From contig JADFXZ010000001.1 in NCBI GenBank assembly GCA_015233265.1, forward strand, positions 5,195-40,054: DNA of 34,860 bases, given 5' to 3'. The position numbers were made by a program, and so were the translations under genes. Below, piece after piece: positions 14,994 through 22,555 of the stretch. This stretch comes from Nitrospirota bacterium (lineage in GTDB: Bacteria > Nitrospirota > Thermodesulfovibrionia > Thermodesulfovibrionales > Magnetobacteriaceae). Each line of letters starts with the position of its first letter. Position 1 is the stretch's first letter. The notes beneath the pieces were generated by a model. That model was not told the origin of the DNA. It did not search any database and was given only the letters and a program-made list of their open reading frames with translations.

Positions 14994-15491
14994 ATGGAAA
15001 ATACTCCTGAGCTGAAGTCTATCACTGTCTATCCGTCTGCGGTAATACCTATAGTGTGTCCATACTGTGAGGCCAAGGGTAAAATCACAAGGGAATATCC
15101 TCCGGATAAGAATTTTACTATATCCTGCCCTAAGTGCAAACAACGTTTTGTTGTTAATATAAATACGCGTATGTTCTATCGTAAAAATGTTAATATTGAG
15201 GCGCATTATCAGTTCAGAGGAAGCAACAAACCGGAAAGAAAGGGTGATATTTTAAATATGTCCCGCAGTGGCTTGTGCCTCAAGTGTAATAAACCATCGT
15301 TTATTCCCAAGGAGAAAGTTGATGTTCTATCTTTGAGGTTTAAATTGCCGCCGAGGGAAGAGCCAATCAGCATACATTGTGAGGTTGTCAACGTAATAGA
15401 TGAGACAGAGAAGACCATTACGTGGGGGCTCAAGTTCAAAGACCTTGGTGAATTCGAAGAGATGCAAATCGGTTTTTTTCTTCAACCATAA
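14994..15491 (+). CDS. PilZ-domain protein with N-terminal zinc ribbon
   Basis: The 165-residue protein has two CxxC pairs (VCPYCEAKG near 22-25 and SCPKCKQRF near 45-48), forming a zinc ribbon of MJ0042 type in its first 55 residues. A PilZ-like beta barrel follows (about 60-165): YRKNVNIEAHYQF, then DILNMSRSGLCLKC, the place of the D/NxSxxG motif, and a final GLKFKDLGEFEE. PilZ domains bind c-di-GMP through an RxxxR plus D/NxSxxG pair. Here NMSRSG is present, but the arginine motif is weak (YRKN only), so ligand binding is uncertain. It stands alone and faces the GNAT gene convergently, 40 bases away. Function is unknown, but a c-di-GMP role fits the HD-GYP protein at 8.5 kb. Confidence 0.82.
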   Translation: MENTPELKSITVYPSAVIPIVCPYCEAKGKITREYPPDKNFTISCPKCKQRFVVNINTRMFYRKNVNIEAHYQFRGSNKPERKGDILNMSRSGLCLKCNKPSFIPKEKVDVLSLRFKLPPREEPISIHCEVVNVIDETEKTITWGLKFKDLGEFEEMQIGFFLQP

Positions 15492-15531
15492 AACAAACAC
15501 TGCCGTTGGAGTCCTATAGTACGTTGCCGCT

Positions 15532-16290
15532 TTAGCCCCAGTAGTGTAATACGGTCTTTGTGGAATCTACTGCCGAAAAGCCATTTTTGATATAAAAATT
15601 CAGGGCGGCTGTGTTCTTTATCTGAGTTCCCGTGTAGAGATTGTAACCGTTAAAGCAGTCGATGACCGAGTTAATCAGTATTGAGCCAATTGCCCTGTTT
15701 CTAAATTTCTCTATTACGGAGACGAAGAATAATGTGGCATCTGAATTGCTTGTATTTACAACGATAACGCCGGCAACGTCATTGTCTGCCTTTGCCGTAA
15801 ACAGATGTCCATTAGGCGATGGGCGATAGTTTTTCAGATAGCTTATCCACAGTTGGTCGGCCTTCTGGTCATCGATGTGGAAATCCGTATGAAATCTCGT
15901 TTGAGTAAACGCGCTTCCAAGCAGCTCACAGGGAAGGTCGTCAGTAAGCTGAGGTCTTTCTATAGATACACTGCCACTGTCATAAAGAAGCTCCCCGTGC
16001 CGGGGCTTAACATATCTAAGCCTTACCTCTGTATCTACGTAGTAAAAGCCGCAGTCTTCCAAAAAGCTGACTGTCTCAATTCCAAATTCGGTATTAATCC
16101 TTACCGTAACAAAACTGTCACCGAGTTTATGTTTGATTTGTTCTTTAATCAAGGCAACCGGCCTTATGATTGATTTAGCGGTGTCAAGGATGTACGACCT
16201 CCTGCCGAAGAATTCGGTGTCCCACGCCAGGTAACGAAAGTGCAACGCCGCGTCTTTGCAGCTTATGACAATATCATGTGAAGAGTTCAT
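15532..16290 (-). CDS. GNAT acetyltransferase, WecD-like
   Basis: The 252-residue protein has an N-terminal region seen in WecD-type sugar acetyltransferases (FRYLAWDTEFFGRRSYILD, then FLEDCGFYYVDTEVRLRY) and a C-terminal GNAT fold with VAGVIVVN, the acetyl-CoA loop FRNRAIGSILINSVID and the closing NTAALNFYIKNGF. WecD acetylates dTDP-fucosamine; PseH does the analogous step on a pseudaminic-acid precursor. The exact amino-sugar is unknown. Its ATG overlaps the 3' end of the PseG-like gene by 17 bases, so the two are expressed together, pointing to a surface-sugar role. The second sugar operon at 28.6-34.4 kb contains no acetyltransferase, so this gene could supply that step. Confidence 0.8.
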   Translation of the reverse strand: MNSSHDIVISCKDAALHFRYLAWDTEFFGRRSYILDTAKSIIRPVALIKEQIKHKLGDSFVTVRINTEFGIETVSFLEDCGFYYVDTEVRLRYVKPRHGELLYDSGSVSIERPQLTDDLPCELLGSAFTQTRFHTDFHIDDQKADQLWISYLKNYRPSPNGHLFTAKADNDVAGVIVVNTSNSDATLFFVSVIEKFRNRAIGSILINSVIDCFNGYNLYTGTQIKNTAALNFYIKNGFSAVDSTKTVLHYWG

Positions 16291-17263
16291 TGACTGCCTC
16301 GACGATTTTTCCGGTGTCGAATGTTGTAGTGCTGGCTACAGCTGGCGGGTTTTGTATTAAGTGCCTCAACTTATCCGGCTCATAAGACCTGTAACCCAGA
16401 TACCTTGCCCAGCCCTGGGCGTCAAAATATTCACAGCGCCCGATTTGATGTTCATACGTGGCAATTAAAATGACCGGCGTAGCGGTAGCAATCAGCTCAT
16501 AGGAGGTCAGCCCTCCGGCACCGACGGCCACATCGCAGCTCAGATACTCTAAGAACATGTCTTTTATATCTTGTTTTATCACGTGCCTGTTATTCGATTT
16601 CGATAGAGACATCTCAAGTTCTTTTTTATACAGAAACCCAGCCCCGATTATTAAAGTGATTTTCAAGTCGGATTCAATGCCTAAAATAGTGTCAAGGACT
16701 TTCTGAGTAAAGTTTAACTCATCTGCCCCTCCCATTGCAATCAGGACGTGTTGCGGCCTGGGGGCATAGGTCCTGGCGGCGATTCGGCTTTTATCGAAAT
16801 TAAACGGAAGTATAATATATTGCGGCCCTATGAGAAACCTTGTCTTAGGATGCCGTTTTATATCGAAATAGGTTGTACCTTCGACGTCCCAGTTGATCAC
16901 AATGTCAATTCCATCGGGAATAATGCCATCAAAATTCACGCAGACCTTTTTTACACCAGAGGGTAAGTCATAGTCTGTGAGTGTCCTTTCGGTAATTTCA
17001 AGAAACAGACAGTCGATGTTATTTTGGGCTATTATGGCCTCCATCGCCTTTTGTTCTTCTTGTATGGAGCAATCAGGGGCAATCACAGTCACGTTCTTTA
17101 TGCCGCGTCCTTCAATTATTTTTATGCCGGCCTCATAACCGCGAATCAGAAAATACGTCTGCCAGCCGTCCTGTTCAAAATAATAAGAGAGCGTCACCAG
17201 AGACATCAGGTCCCCTGTGCCAATAGATGGTCTAGCGTCGCCTCTGAAAAGGATTTTTCTCAT
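16274..17263 (-). CDS. PseG-like nucleotide-sugar protein lacking the catalytic histidine
   Basis: The 329-residue protein has the two Rossmann-like domains of PseG (UDP-sugar hydrolase, GT-B fold) and a donor-binding region, ACDVAVGAGGLTSYELIATATPVI. Active PseG begins with RADxxxxIGTGHxMR. Here residues 7-22 read RGDARPSIGTGDLMSL, with aspartate at the position of His17 of C. jejuni PseG, the proposed catalytic base, and serine for the arginine. The paralogue at 33.4-34.4 kb keeps GTGHLMR. This copy is therefore probably not a hydrolase of the usual kind; it could be a glycosyltransferase-like or binding protein. AGAGG lies about 10 bases before the ATG. It overlaps the WecD-like GNAT. Confidence 0.82.
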   Translation of the reverse strand: MRKILFRGDARPSIGTGDLMSLVTLSYYFEQDGWQTYFLIRGYEAGIKIIEGRGIKNVTVIAPDCSIQEEQKAMEAIIAQNNIDCLFLEITERTLTDYDLPSGVKKVCVNFDGIIPDGIDIVINWDVEGTTYFDIKRHPKTRFLIGPQYIILPFNFDKSRIAARTYAPRPQHVLIAMGGADELNFTQKVLDTILGIESDLKITLIIGAGFLYKKELEMSLSKSNNRHVIKQDIKDMFLEYLSCDVAVGAGGLTSYELIATATPVILIATYEHQIGRCEYFDAQGWARYLGYRSYEPDKLRHLIQNPPAVASTTTFDTGKIVEAVNELFT

Positions 17264-17319
17264 CTAAATGCGCCTCTTGCCATTCATACCAAAATGCGTT
17301 CATCAAAGTAAGAATACTT

Positions 17320-17405
17320 GAATCATCCTGAGCTTGTCGAAGGATGCTCCTTTAGTTGCCGTATCCGCATAAGCAGGGAATCCTTCGACAAGCTCAGGAT
17401 GATTC
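17320..17405. repeat. Interspersed palindromic repeat, copy 1 (short form)
   Basis: A 26-bp arm (17320-17345, containing CATCCTGAGCTTGTCGAAGG) is perfectly inverted at 17380-17405, spacer 34 bp. Flanking AGTAAG and CTTACT extend the dyad. Copies with longer flanks occur at 23.8 and 34.6 kb. The 377-bp gap (17264-17640) otherwise holds only the hairpin after metV. Confidence 0.9.
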
Positions 17406-17590
17406 TTACTATCAGGCTAAAGATTACTCATATAATTATAACTTAGCATTCAAGCCGATTTCAATGCCCCCATTTTAATATAATTTGCTGAGGCATAAAC
17501 TACTCGCAAAAAAAGAAAGAAGATAGATTTCAACCGGTCGAAACTCAACAACCACACACGTAACCGGCCTTAAAGCACGAACATTTTATA

Positions 17591-17630
17591 CCAAAGGCAG
17601 CCGCAACTCTGAGTCAGGCGCTGCCTTTGG
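17591..17630 (-). terminator. Hairpin after metV, probable end of the folate operon
   Basis: CCAAAGGCAGC (17591-17601) and GCTGCCTTTGG (17620-17630) form a perfect 11-bp stem with an 18-base loop, beginning 10 bases after the metV stop. There is no T tract on the exit side, so it may be an mRNA 3'-end stabiliser rather than an intrinsic terminator. Confidence 0.5.
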
Positions 17631-17640
17631 CCACATTTAT

Positions 17641-18315
17641 TCAGGCTTTCTTTTCCTTTTTATCTTTTTCCGGCCTGCCTATGAAGTGAGGGTTTTGTTT
17701 TTTCGACCAGTCCTTTGGTGGAATAATCTCGGCCATCTTATCTAGTTCGTTGACCTTTTTCTGCCTCTCGTAGATTCTTACCCAGGCGCATTTGATCTCT
17801 GCGCTGACCTCGCAGTTGCCGTCTTTCATTCCTCCGCATGGACCGTTTAAAAGGCCCTTGGGGCAGTTCGTAATCGGGCAGATGCCGCCGGTCTTATCAA
17901 TTACGCACTCGCCACAGAGGGAGCATCTCTCGTCAAACATCTGAAACCTGGTCATATTCCCCAGAAACATGGTGTCGTTTGACGGGTACACCGGTGTGTC
18001 TGGAAATATCTCAACGGCGGACTGCGTTCCAGCGCCGCAGGACATTGCTATGATGGCGTCTGCCGCCTCACAGGCCTCTTTGTCCTTTTTCAACTCTATT
18101 TTAGTGCCAAGAGTCTGGCAGCCGGTCTTTGGCACCATCATCCCGGTTACGGTCTTGCCCTCTTGCTCCAGTTCCTCTTTCATGGCCTTCATGGCGGCCT
18201 CGTCTCCGGTGCCGCACAGTGACGCACACTCAGAGCAGCCAATCAGAAAGAAGCTGTTATATTTATTCAAGCTCTCCATGAGCTTTTCGTGAGTCTTCCT
18301 TTTTGAGATAATCAT
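17641..18315 (-). CDS. metV: MetV, iron-sulfur/zinc subunit of methylene-THF reductase
   Basis: The 224-residue protein belongs to the methylene-tetrahydrofolate reductase C-terminal-like family (MetV). It has an N-terminal cysteine cluster (C27, C30, C34 in GCSECASLCG), KTGCQTLG, MSCGAGTQ, and then a dense second cluster, ERCSLCGECV followed by GGICPITNCPKG and GPCGGMKDGNCE. In acetogens MetV pairs with MetF and reduces methylene-THF to methyl-THF in the methyl branch of the Wood-Ljungdahl pathway. MetF is not in the window. It is the last of five same-strand genes, 30 bases after folD. The C-terminal tail is Lys-rich. GAGGA precedes the ATG. Confidence 0.88.
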   Translation of the reverse strand: MIISKRKTHEKLMESLNKYNSFFLIGCSECASLCGTGDEAAMKAMKEELEQEGKTVTGMMVPKTGCQTLGTKIELKKDKEACEAADAIIAMSCGAGTQSAVEIFPDTPVYPSNDTMFLGNMTRFQMFDERCSLCGECVIDKTGGICPITNCPKGLLNGPCGGMKDGNCEVSAEIKCAWVRIYERQKKVNELDKMAEIIPPKDWSKKQNPHFIGRPEKDKKEKKA

Positions 18316-18345
18316 GTTGTCCTCACTTAGTGTTTATTTTGCCGT

Positions 18346-19197
18346 CTATTTTACTGTGGCCTTAGCCGCCTCAACTGTGTTGTACATCAGCATGGCTATT
18401 GTCATTGGCCCCACTCCGCCAGGTACCGGGGTGATAAAACCAGCCCTTTCCTTTGCAGATTCAAACTCAACGTCACCGGTGAGCTTGCCGTCTTCCTTGA
18501 CGTTTATGCCAATGTCGATTACAGCGGCGCCCTCTTTAACCCAATCGCCTTTGATCATATCGGCCTTGCCCACTGCGGCGCAGAGTATGTCGGCCTTCAG
18601 GCATGTCTCTTTCAAATCCGGCGTCCTGCTGTGGCAGATAGTCACAGTGGCGTGCTGCCTCAGAAGCAGCAGCGCTATGGGCTTGCCCACTATGACGCTT
18701 CGTCCCACGACTACCGCGTGTTTGCCCTTTGGGTCAACGCCGTAGGCCTCAAGCAGTTTCATGCAGCCGTGCGGTGTGCAGGGTAGAAATCCCGGCTCGT
18801 CCAGCACCAATCTGCCAAGTGAGTCCGGCCCGAAACCATCGACATCTTTTTTTGATGATATGGCGTGCATGACTTCCTTTTCGTTAAGGTGTTTGGGCAG
18901 GGGCAGCTGAACCAGTATGCCGTGAACATTTGGATCATTATTGAGATTATCTATGAGCTTCATAAGCTCTTCCTGTGTGGAGTTTTCAGGAATTTTGTGG
19001 CCCAGGCTCTTAATACCAAGCGATTCGCATGTCTTTTCCTTGCTTGATACATATTTCTTCGAAGCCGGATTCTCACCAACGAGCACAACCGCAAGGCCGG
19101 GCACCACACCCTTTGCCTTTAATGCCTCCACATCCTGCCTTAATTTCTCCGTTATGTCCTTGGCTACTTTTTTCCCATCGATAATTGTTGCTGGCAC
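18346..19197 (-). CDS. folD: FolD, methylene-THF dehydrogenase/methenyl-THF cyclohydrolase
   Basis: The 283-residue protein shows the FolD signatures: the Tyr-Lys region YVSSKEKTCESLGI with catalytic Lys near 55, VQLPLPKHLNE, DVDGFGPDSLGRL, PCTPHGCMKLLE, the NAD(P)-binding VVGRSVIVGKPIALLLL, and the C-terminal TPVPGGVGPMTIAML. It interconverts methylene-, methenyl- and formyl-THF in the cytosol. Full length. The start is GTG with AAGGAGG seven bases upstream. It follows folE by 18 bases and precedes metV by 30, in the one-carbon operon. Confidence 0.97.
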   Translation of the reverse strand: MPATIIDGKKVAKDITEKLRQDVEALKAKGVVPGLAVVLVGENPASKKYVSSKEKTCESLGIKSLGHKIPENSTQEELMKLIDNLNNDPNVHGILVQLPLPKHLNEKEVMHAISSKKDVDGFGPDSLGRLVLDEPGFLPCTPHGCMKLLEAYGVDPKGKHAVVVGRSVIVGKPIALLLLRQHATVTICHSRTPDLKETCLKADILCAAVGKADMIKGDWVKEGAAVIDIGINVKEDGKLTGDVEFESAKERAGFITPVPGGVGPMTIAMLMYNTVEAAKATVK

Positions 19198-19215
19198 TTT
19201 TAAGCCTCCTTGAGA

Positions 19216-19773
19216 TTATTTTTTTATGAGAGCAAGCATTTCCTCTCTGGTTGATTGCTTATTTCTGAATATACCCCGCACTGCCGATGTAACTACCCGT
19301 GCGCCGTTTTTCTTTGTGCCGCGCATACTCATGCACAGGTGTTCGGCGTCAATAATGACCATAGCACCCTTGGGTCGGAGCCTTGCCATTATCAAATCGG
19401 CCAGTTCCGTAGTGAGCCTCTCCTGCACCTGAAGCCGCCTTGCCAGTATGTCAAGCGCCCTAGCCAGTGACCCGATGCCCGCTATCTTTCCAGCATTTGG
19501 CACGTAGGCAATGTTCGCGACCCCAAAAAATGGCAGCAGGTGGTGTTCGCACATCGAATAAAAACTTACATCTCTGAGAATTACCATCTCCTCGTGGCTT
19601 TCGCCCTCTATTGGGCGCAGTATCTCCTCTGAGGATGTCTCACGCCCGGAGAGTATCTCCTCGTACATCTCTGATATTCGCTGCGGCGTACTACAAAGCC
19701 CCGGCCTTGTGATGTCCTCTCCAATCCCCTCAAGGATAAGGCGTATGCCTTCCTCTATCTTTTGCTTATTCAC
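19216..19773 (-). CDS. folE: GTP cyclohydrolase I
   Basis: The 185-residue protein (from GTG 19773) matches type I FolE: GLCSTPQRISEMYEEIL, FYSMCEHHLLPFFGVANIAYVP with the zinc-binding Cys and His residues, IAGIGSLARALDILARRLQVQERLT, and AEHLCMSMRG with the third zinc ligand. It converts GTP to dihydroneopterin triphosphate, the first step of folate synthesis. The frame is open further to an ATG at 19812, but GTG 19773 gives the family's usual length and has GAGGGG just upstream; it overlaps the stop of the 5-formyl-THF cyclo-ligase by 8 bases. Folate synthesis and folate-based C1 flux are thus transcribed together. Confidence 0.95.
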   Translation of the reverse strand: MNKQKIEEGIRLILEGIGEDITRPGLCSTPQRISEMYEEILSGRETSSEEILRPIEGESHEEMVILRDVSFYSMCEHHLLPFFGVANIAYVPNAGKIAGIGSLARALDILARRLQVQERLTTELADLIMARLRPKGAMVIIDAEHLCMSMRGTKKNGARVVTSAVRGIFRNKQSTREEMLALIKK

Positions 19774-20386
19774 GCGCCCCTCTGCAATCAAAAACACCCA
19801 GCTCAGTAACAATCATATCCACCAGCACGTCATAGTTCATTACTGGCACACGCTCTACAATCTGCTGCGCATAGGCTATGGCCGCAAGGACTGGGTGTTG
19901 CGTATTATCTGCCGTGCCAATGAATCTGTCATAATAGCCGCCGCCGTAGCCCAAGCGCCCACCCGACTTGTCAAAGGCAAGACCTGGCATGACAATCATG
20001 TCAATTGCCGCAATTGACACTGGTTTCGACCGCTGTGGATGCGGCTCCAGTATATTCATATATCCCGGGATGAGTTCAGAGACGTCTGCTACCACATATG
20101 GCTGCAGCTGTCGCGTCTTTAGATCGACACGGGGCAGCACAACCGTCTTATTCATAGTTAACGCCACGGTAATCATCGTAAGCGTATCTGGCTCACTTCT
20201 GACAGAGGCAAAGAACATTACGGAATTAGAGTTAATGAATTCGCCGGTTTGAAATAAATTCTTTTTTATCGCGCTGTCTTTGATTTTTTTTATATCGGGG
20301 GAGATAGAATCACGTGCCGCAATAGCCTCAGCCCTAAGCGACGCCTTTGCGGACTTTTCGTCACTGAGTGCAACTGTTGCAATCAT
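19766..20386 (-). CDS. fau: 5-formyltetrahydrofolate cyclo-ligase
   Basis: The 206-residue protein has the basic N-terminal helix (KASLRAEAIAARDSIS), MFFASVRSEPDT, the VVLPRVD strand, and the signature GGRLGYGGGYYDRF that binds ATP and substrate. It converts 5-formyl-THF to 5,10-methenyl-THF using ATP, returning an inhibitory folate to the pool. Its ATG overlaps the stop of cooC by four bases (ATGA), and its end overlaps folE. The position directly before folE and folD fits a folate-recycling role. Confidence 0.94.
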   Translation of the reverse strand: MIATVALSDEKSAKASLRAEAIAARDSISPDIKKIKDSAIKKNLFQTGEFINSNSVMFFASVRSEPDTLTMITVALTMNKTVVLPRVDLKTRQLQPYVVADVSELIPGYMNILEPHPQRSKPVSIAAIDMIVMPGLAFDKSGGRLGYGGGYYDRFIGTADNTQHPVLAAIAYAQQIVERVPVMNYDVLVDMIVTELGVFDCRGARE

Positions 20387-21162
20387 CTGGCGATGGCCTC
20401 TTCAATGGATTTTTTAATCAATTCGGCCTCGGCAAGTGCGCCCGGGGCGTACAGAAACGGAGGGGCTGCGTTTATGTCGGCCTTTACAATGTCTGCGCTA
20501 TGGCTTATATGACCGATGAGTTTCATGTCTTCGATATTGGCTTCGATGAAGACTAAATCTGACTTTTCCCTTATTTTACTAGCTACGACAAAGACATTCT
20601 TTACGCCAAGCGTGGCCGCCATGCCTTTGATTGTCCTTGCGGTCTGCAGACTCCTCGACCCAGGCTCAACAACTACGACAAAGGCGTCAACCGCCTCGGC
20701 AGTCCCTCGTGTGAAATGCTCTATGCCGGCTTCCATATCCACTATTACCACCATACCCGGGTCTAAAATGATGTGTTTGAGCAGTCTCTTTAGAAAAACA
20801 TTCTCAGGGCAGTAGCAGCCAGACGATGCCTCTTTGGATTTACCCATGACGAGAAGCCGAACACCGTCGATGTCGATGCTGCACGCCTGAGGGATATCAT
20901 CTACTCGCGGGTTAAGTTTGAAGACACCGCCAATAGAGCCTGGTTTTGAGCCTGTACGCTGTTCAATCAGATCAGACATCTCGGCAATTGGTTTAATGTC
21001 CTTGATTTGCGCCTGAGAAAGCCCGAGGGCTGAGGCCAGATTTGCATCGGGGTCAGCGTCAACGGCTATAACGCGTCTGCCATCGCGGACATACAAGTGG
21101 CTGAGCATTGCGGCAAGCGTGGTTTTGCCGACTCCTCCCTTTCCTGTAATTGCTATTTTCAT
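20383..21162 (-). CDS. cooC: CooC-type ATPase, nickel insertion into CO dehydrogenase
   Basis: The 259-residue protein is a MinD/CooC-type P-loop ATPase with deviant Walker A GKGGVGKTT (7-15), switch I DADPDANLASALG, the SGCYCPEN motif whose two Cys bind metal at the CooC dimer interface, and the switch II region VVIVDMEAGIEHFTRGTA. CooC uses ATP to load nickel into the C-cluster of carbon monoxide dehydrogenase. No CODH gene is in view, but the operon that follows (fau, folE, folD, metV) supplies the methyl branch of the same pathway. A strong promoter lies immediately upstream, with its -10 eight bases before the ATG and no ribosome site, so the operon mRNA probably starts almost at this codon. 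The N-terminus agrees with homologues. Confidence 0.93.
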   Translation of the reverse strand: MKIAITGKGGVGKTTLAAMLSHLYVRDGRRVIAVDADPDANLASALGLSQAQIKDIKPIAEMSDLIEQRTGSKPGSIGGVFKLNPRVDDIPQACSIDIDGVRLLVMGKSKEASSGCYCPENVFLKRLLKHIILDPGMVVIVDMEAGIEHFTRGTAEAVDAFVVVVEPGSRSLQTARTIKGMAATLGVKNVFVVASKIREKSDLVFIEANIEDMKLIGHISHSADIVKADINAAPPFLYAPGALAEAELIKKSIEEAIAR

Positions 21163-21170
21163 GAACTATA

Positions 21171-21200
21171 ATTGTACCAAACTCGATGCTCGTCTGTCAA
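21171..21200 (-). promoter_or_regulatory. Promoter of the cooC-fau-folE-folD-metV operon
   Basis: On the minus strand TTGACA (21195-21200), 18-bp spacer, TACAAT (21171-21176). Only eight bases separate the -10 from the cooC ATG (21162), which predicts a leaderless or nearly leaderless transcript, like lexA and fdhD. Confidence 0.75.
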
Positions 21201-21264
21201 ATGCGCGATCCAAGCCCCCGTACTTTACCAGCGCCCCACTGCATGATCTGCAATCCTGTGACGG

Positions 21265-21579
21265 TTAAGCCCCGACTGCCACAGTGCACTGCCTTGTGTA
21301 TGTGCCGAAAAAGTTCTGGCTGTAGCTGTCAACAGTAAAAACATCCTTGATACCGCCGTCTCGCATGGCAGCTTCGATTCCAGCGTCTCCAATACTAACC
21401 AATCCAAAAAAGGAGTAAATACATGCCTGTCCCTCCTTGAAACCTGATGCGGCACGGCCTTTAGCAACGGGCGTCCTGTGATTAGTCATCGCCCAACCGA
21501 AAGGCCCGTCGGATACATACCCGCACCCGGCCATAGACAGTGCAACTACCAACAACATAGAAAATACTGCTTTTCTCAT
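21265..21579 (-). CDS. TRL-like family lipoprotein
   Basis: The 104-residue protein starts at ATG 21579, chosen because GAGGAG lies seven bases upstream; the frame is open for 14 more codons. A lipoprotein signal is clear: basic MRKA, a hydrophobic stretch, and the lipobox SMAGC with Cys19. The mature part matches the small TRL-like family: DGPFGWAMTNHRTPVAKG, then ACIYSFFGLVSIGDAGIEAAMRDGGI, VDSYSQNFFGTYTRQCTV. These are exported proteins found in diverse bacteria with no assigned function. It lies 114 bases after the WDHxxW-repeat gene on the same strand and may be co-transcribed. Confidence 0.8.
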   Translation of the reverse strand: MRKAVFSMLLVVALSMAGCGYVSDGPFGWAMTNHRTPVAKGRAASGFKEGQACIYSFFGLVSIGDAGIEAAMRDGGIKDVFTVDSYSQNFFGTYTRQCTVAVGA

Positions 21580-21693
21580 CGTCACGCTCCTCGTGCCAAT
21601 CTGCAAACAACCAGCCGCCAATGAAAAACGCGTTAACCATTGGATTCGAACACGTCCCGTTATCTGGCAGGGCTTCAGTCTACTCTAAATATT

Positions 21694-22152
21694 TCAGGCC
21701 TTCTTTGAAAGCCCTTTTGACATCATTTTTGATGCAAGATTGGGAAGCAGATAGAGTTCTTTAGAGATTTCCAGTACGCTGCCGAGATATTTAGTAGTCT
21801 CCTCTGAGAGTTCAGCACCTTTTTTCTGCATATCTTTAAGGTACTCTTCCCAGCCCGAGTGATCCCAGCTGCCCTTTGTTTTGGTGATGAAGCTGACCGT
21901 GTTCTCAGCAATGCCTTTCATGGTAGCGGTTATGCCCTCGGTAGAGCTGGCAGTGCTATAGTATTTTTTCATAGATTCCAGAAGTGACCCAAGATAAGCC
22001 TTCATCTGCCCGTCTACGTCGAATCCCATTTTGCTGATACCCGAGAGAAAGTCAGTCCAGGCGGTGTGGTCCCAGACGCCTTTTTGCTGTTCGACAAATT
22101 TTGCGGCGGATTCAATAATGTCGTCAAATTGTCCTGTGGTTTTCTTAGCCAT
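21694..22152 (-). CDS. Unknown 152-aa protein of two WDHxxW repeats
   Basis: I do not recognise this family. From ATG 22152 (GGAGG nine bases upstream) it is 152 residues, helical, acidic-basic mixed, without signal peptide. It consists of two copies of a ~60-residue unit. Unit 1 has KFVEQQKGVWDHTAWTDFL then YLGSLLESMKKYY; unit 2 has SFITKTKGSWDHSGWEEYL then YLGSVLEISKELY. Shared positions are KGxWDHxxWxxxL, a Gly about 8-10 residues on, and YLGSxLExxKxxY. The pattern suggests a duplicated two- or three-helix domain, possibly phasin-like or a protein-binding bundle; this is inference. A consensus promoter stands upstream. The next gene on the strand is the TRL lipoprotein. Confidence 0.8.
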   Translation of the reverse strand: MAKKTTGQFDDIIESAAKFVEQQKGVWDHTAWTDFLSGISKMGFDVDGQMKAYLGSLLESMKKYYSTASSTEGITATMKGIAENTVSFITKTKGSWDHSGWEEYLKDMQKKGAELSEETTKYLGSVLEISKELYLLPNLASKMMSKGLSKKA

Positions 22153-22214
22153 TGATGCCTCCAAAGCTGAAATAGTCATCTCATTCAAATGTGAGATACA
22201 AGCGCGACACATAT

Positions 22215-22243
22215 ATAATACAAAGCCGCCGCGGATTTGTCAA
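22215..22243 (-). promoter_or_regulatory. Promoter for the WDHxxW-repeat gene
   Basis: On the minus strand TTGACA (22238-22243), exactly 17-bp spacer, TATTAT (22215-22220). The ATG is at 22152, giving a leader of about 55 bases with a normal ribosome site. The repeat block beginning at 22261 lies just upstream. Confidence 0.8.
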
Positions 22244-22260
22244 TAGAGGGGCAGCCCAAG

Positions 22261-22426
22261 GTAAATTTGTTCTCCATCATAAGTAAGAGCTAGTTGCATA
22301 GTTTATTGACATCTTTAGTCCCTTTCCATCATTCCGGCTTGTCCGGAATCGTCCCTTAAATGGTTGTTTCATGATGATTTTTCCTATTTTGCGATATAAG
22401 GACAGATTCCGGACAAGCCGGAATGA
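22261..22426. repeat. Interspersed repeat A: 70-bp shared block plus 22-bp inverted arms
   Basis: The block 22261-22328 (AAATTTGTTCTCCATCAT, then GTTGCATAGTTTATTGACATC) recurs at 34471-34540 in the same direction and, degenerate, inverted at 24060-24123. It leads into a 22-bp arm at 22329-22350 (core ATTCCGGCTTGTCCGGAAT) perfectly inverted at 22405-22426, spacer 54 bp. The same arm occurs at 24001-24022. The 403-bp gap 22153-22555 holds this block and the promoter at 22215; I see no gene in it. Confidence 0.85.
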
Positions 22427-22555
22427 CAGACTAAGAAAAGGATAGTCCAGAAATCATTACAACTTCCGATGACTACTTGTTTTATCTGTCAGAACAAAAT
22501 TACCGTGCTTTTTCCCCTCCATCCCTTGTATTTTTCTTCACCGAGAATTGCTGCA

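Noticed and set aside
17320..17405. Palindromic repeats as a CRISPR array
   Set aside because: Copies are isolated, kilobases apart, in both orientations and without regular spacers.
19774..19812. ATG 19812 as the folE start
   Set aside because: It would extend the overlap with the 5-formyl-THF cyclo-ligase gene to 47 bases and add residues not typical of FolE; GTG 19773 fits the family length and has GAGGGG upstream.
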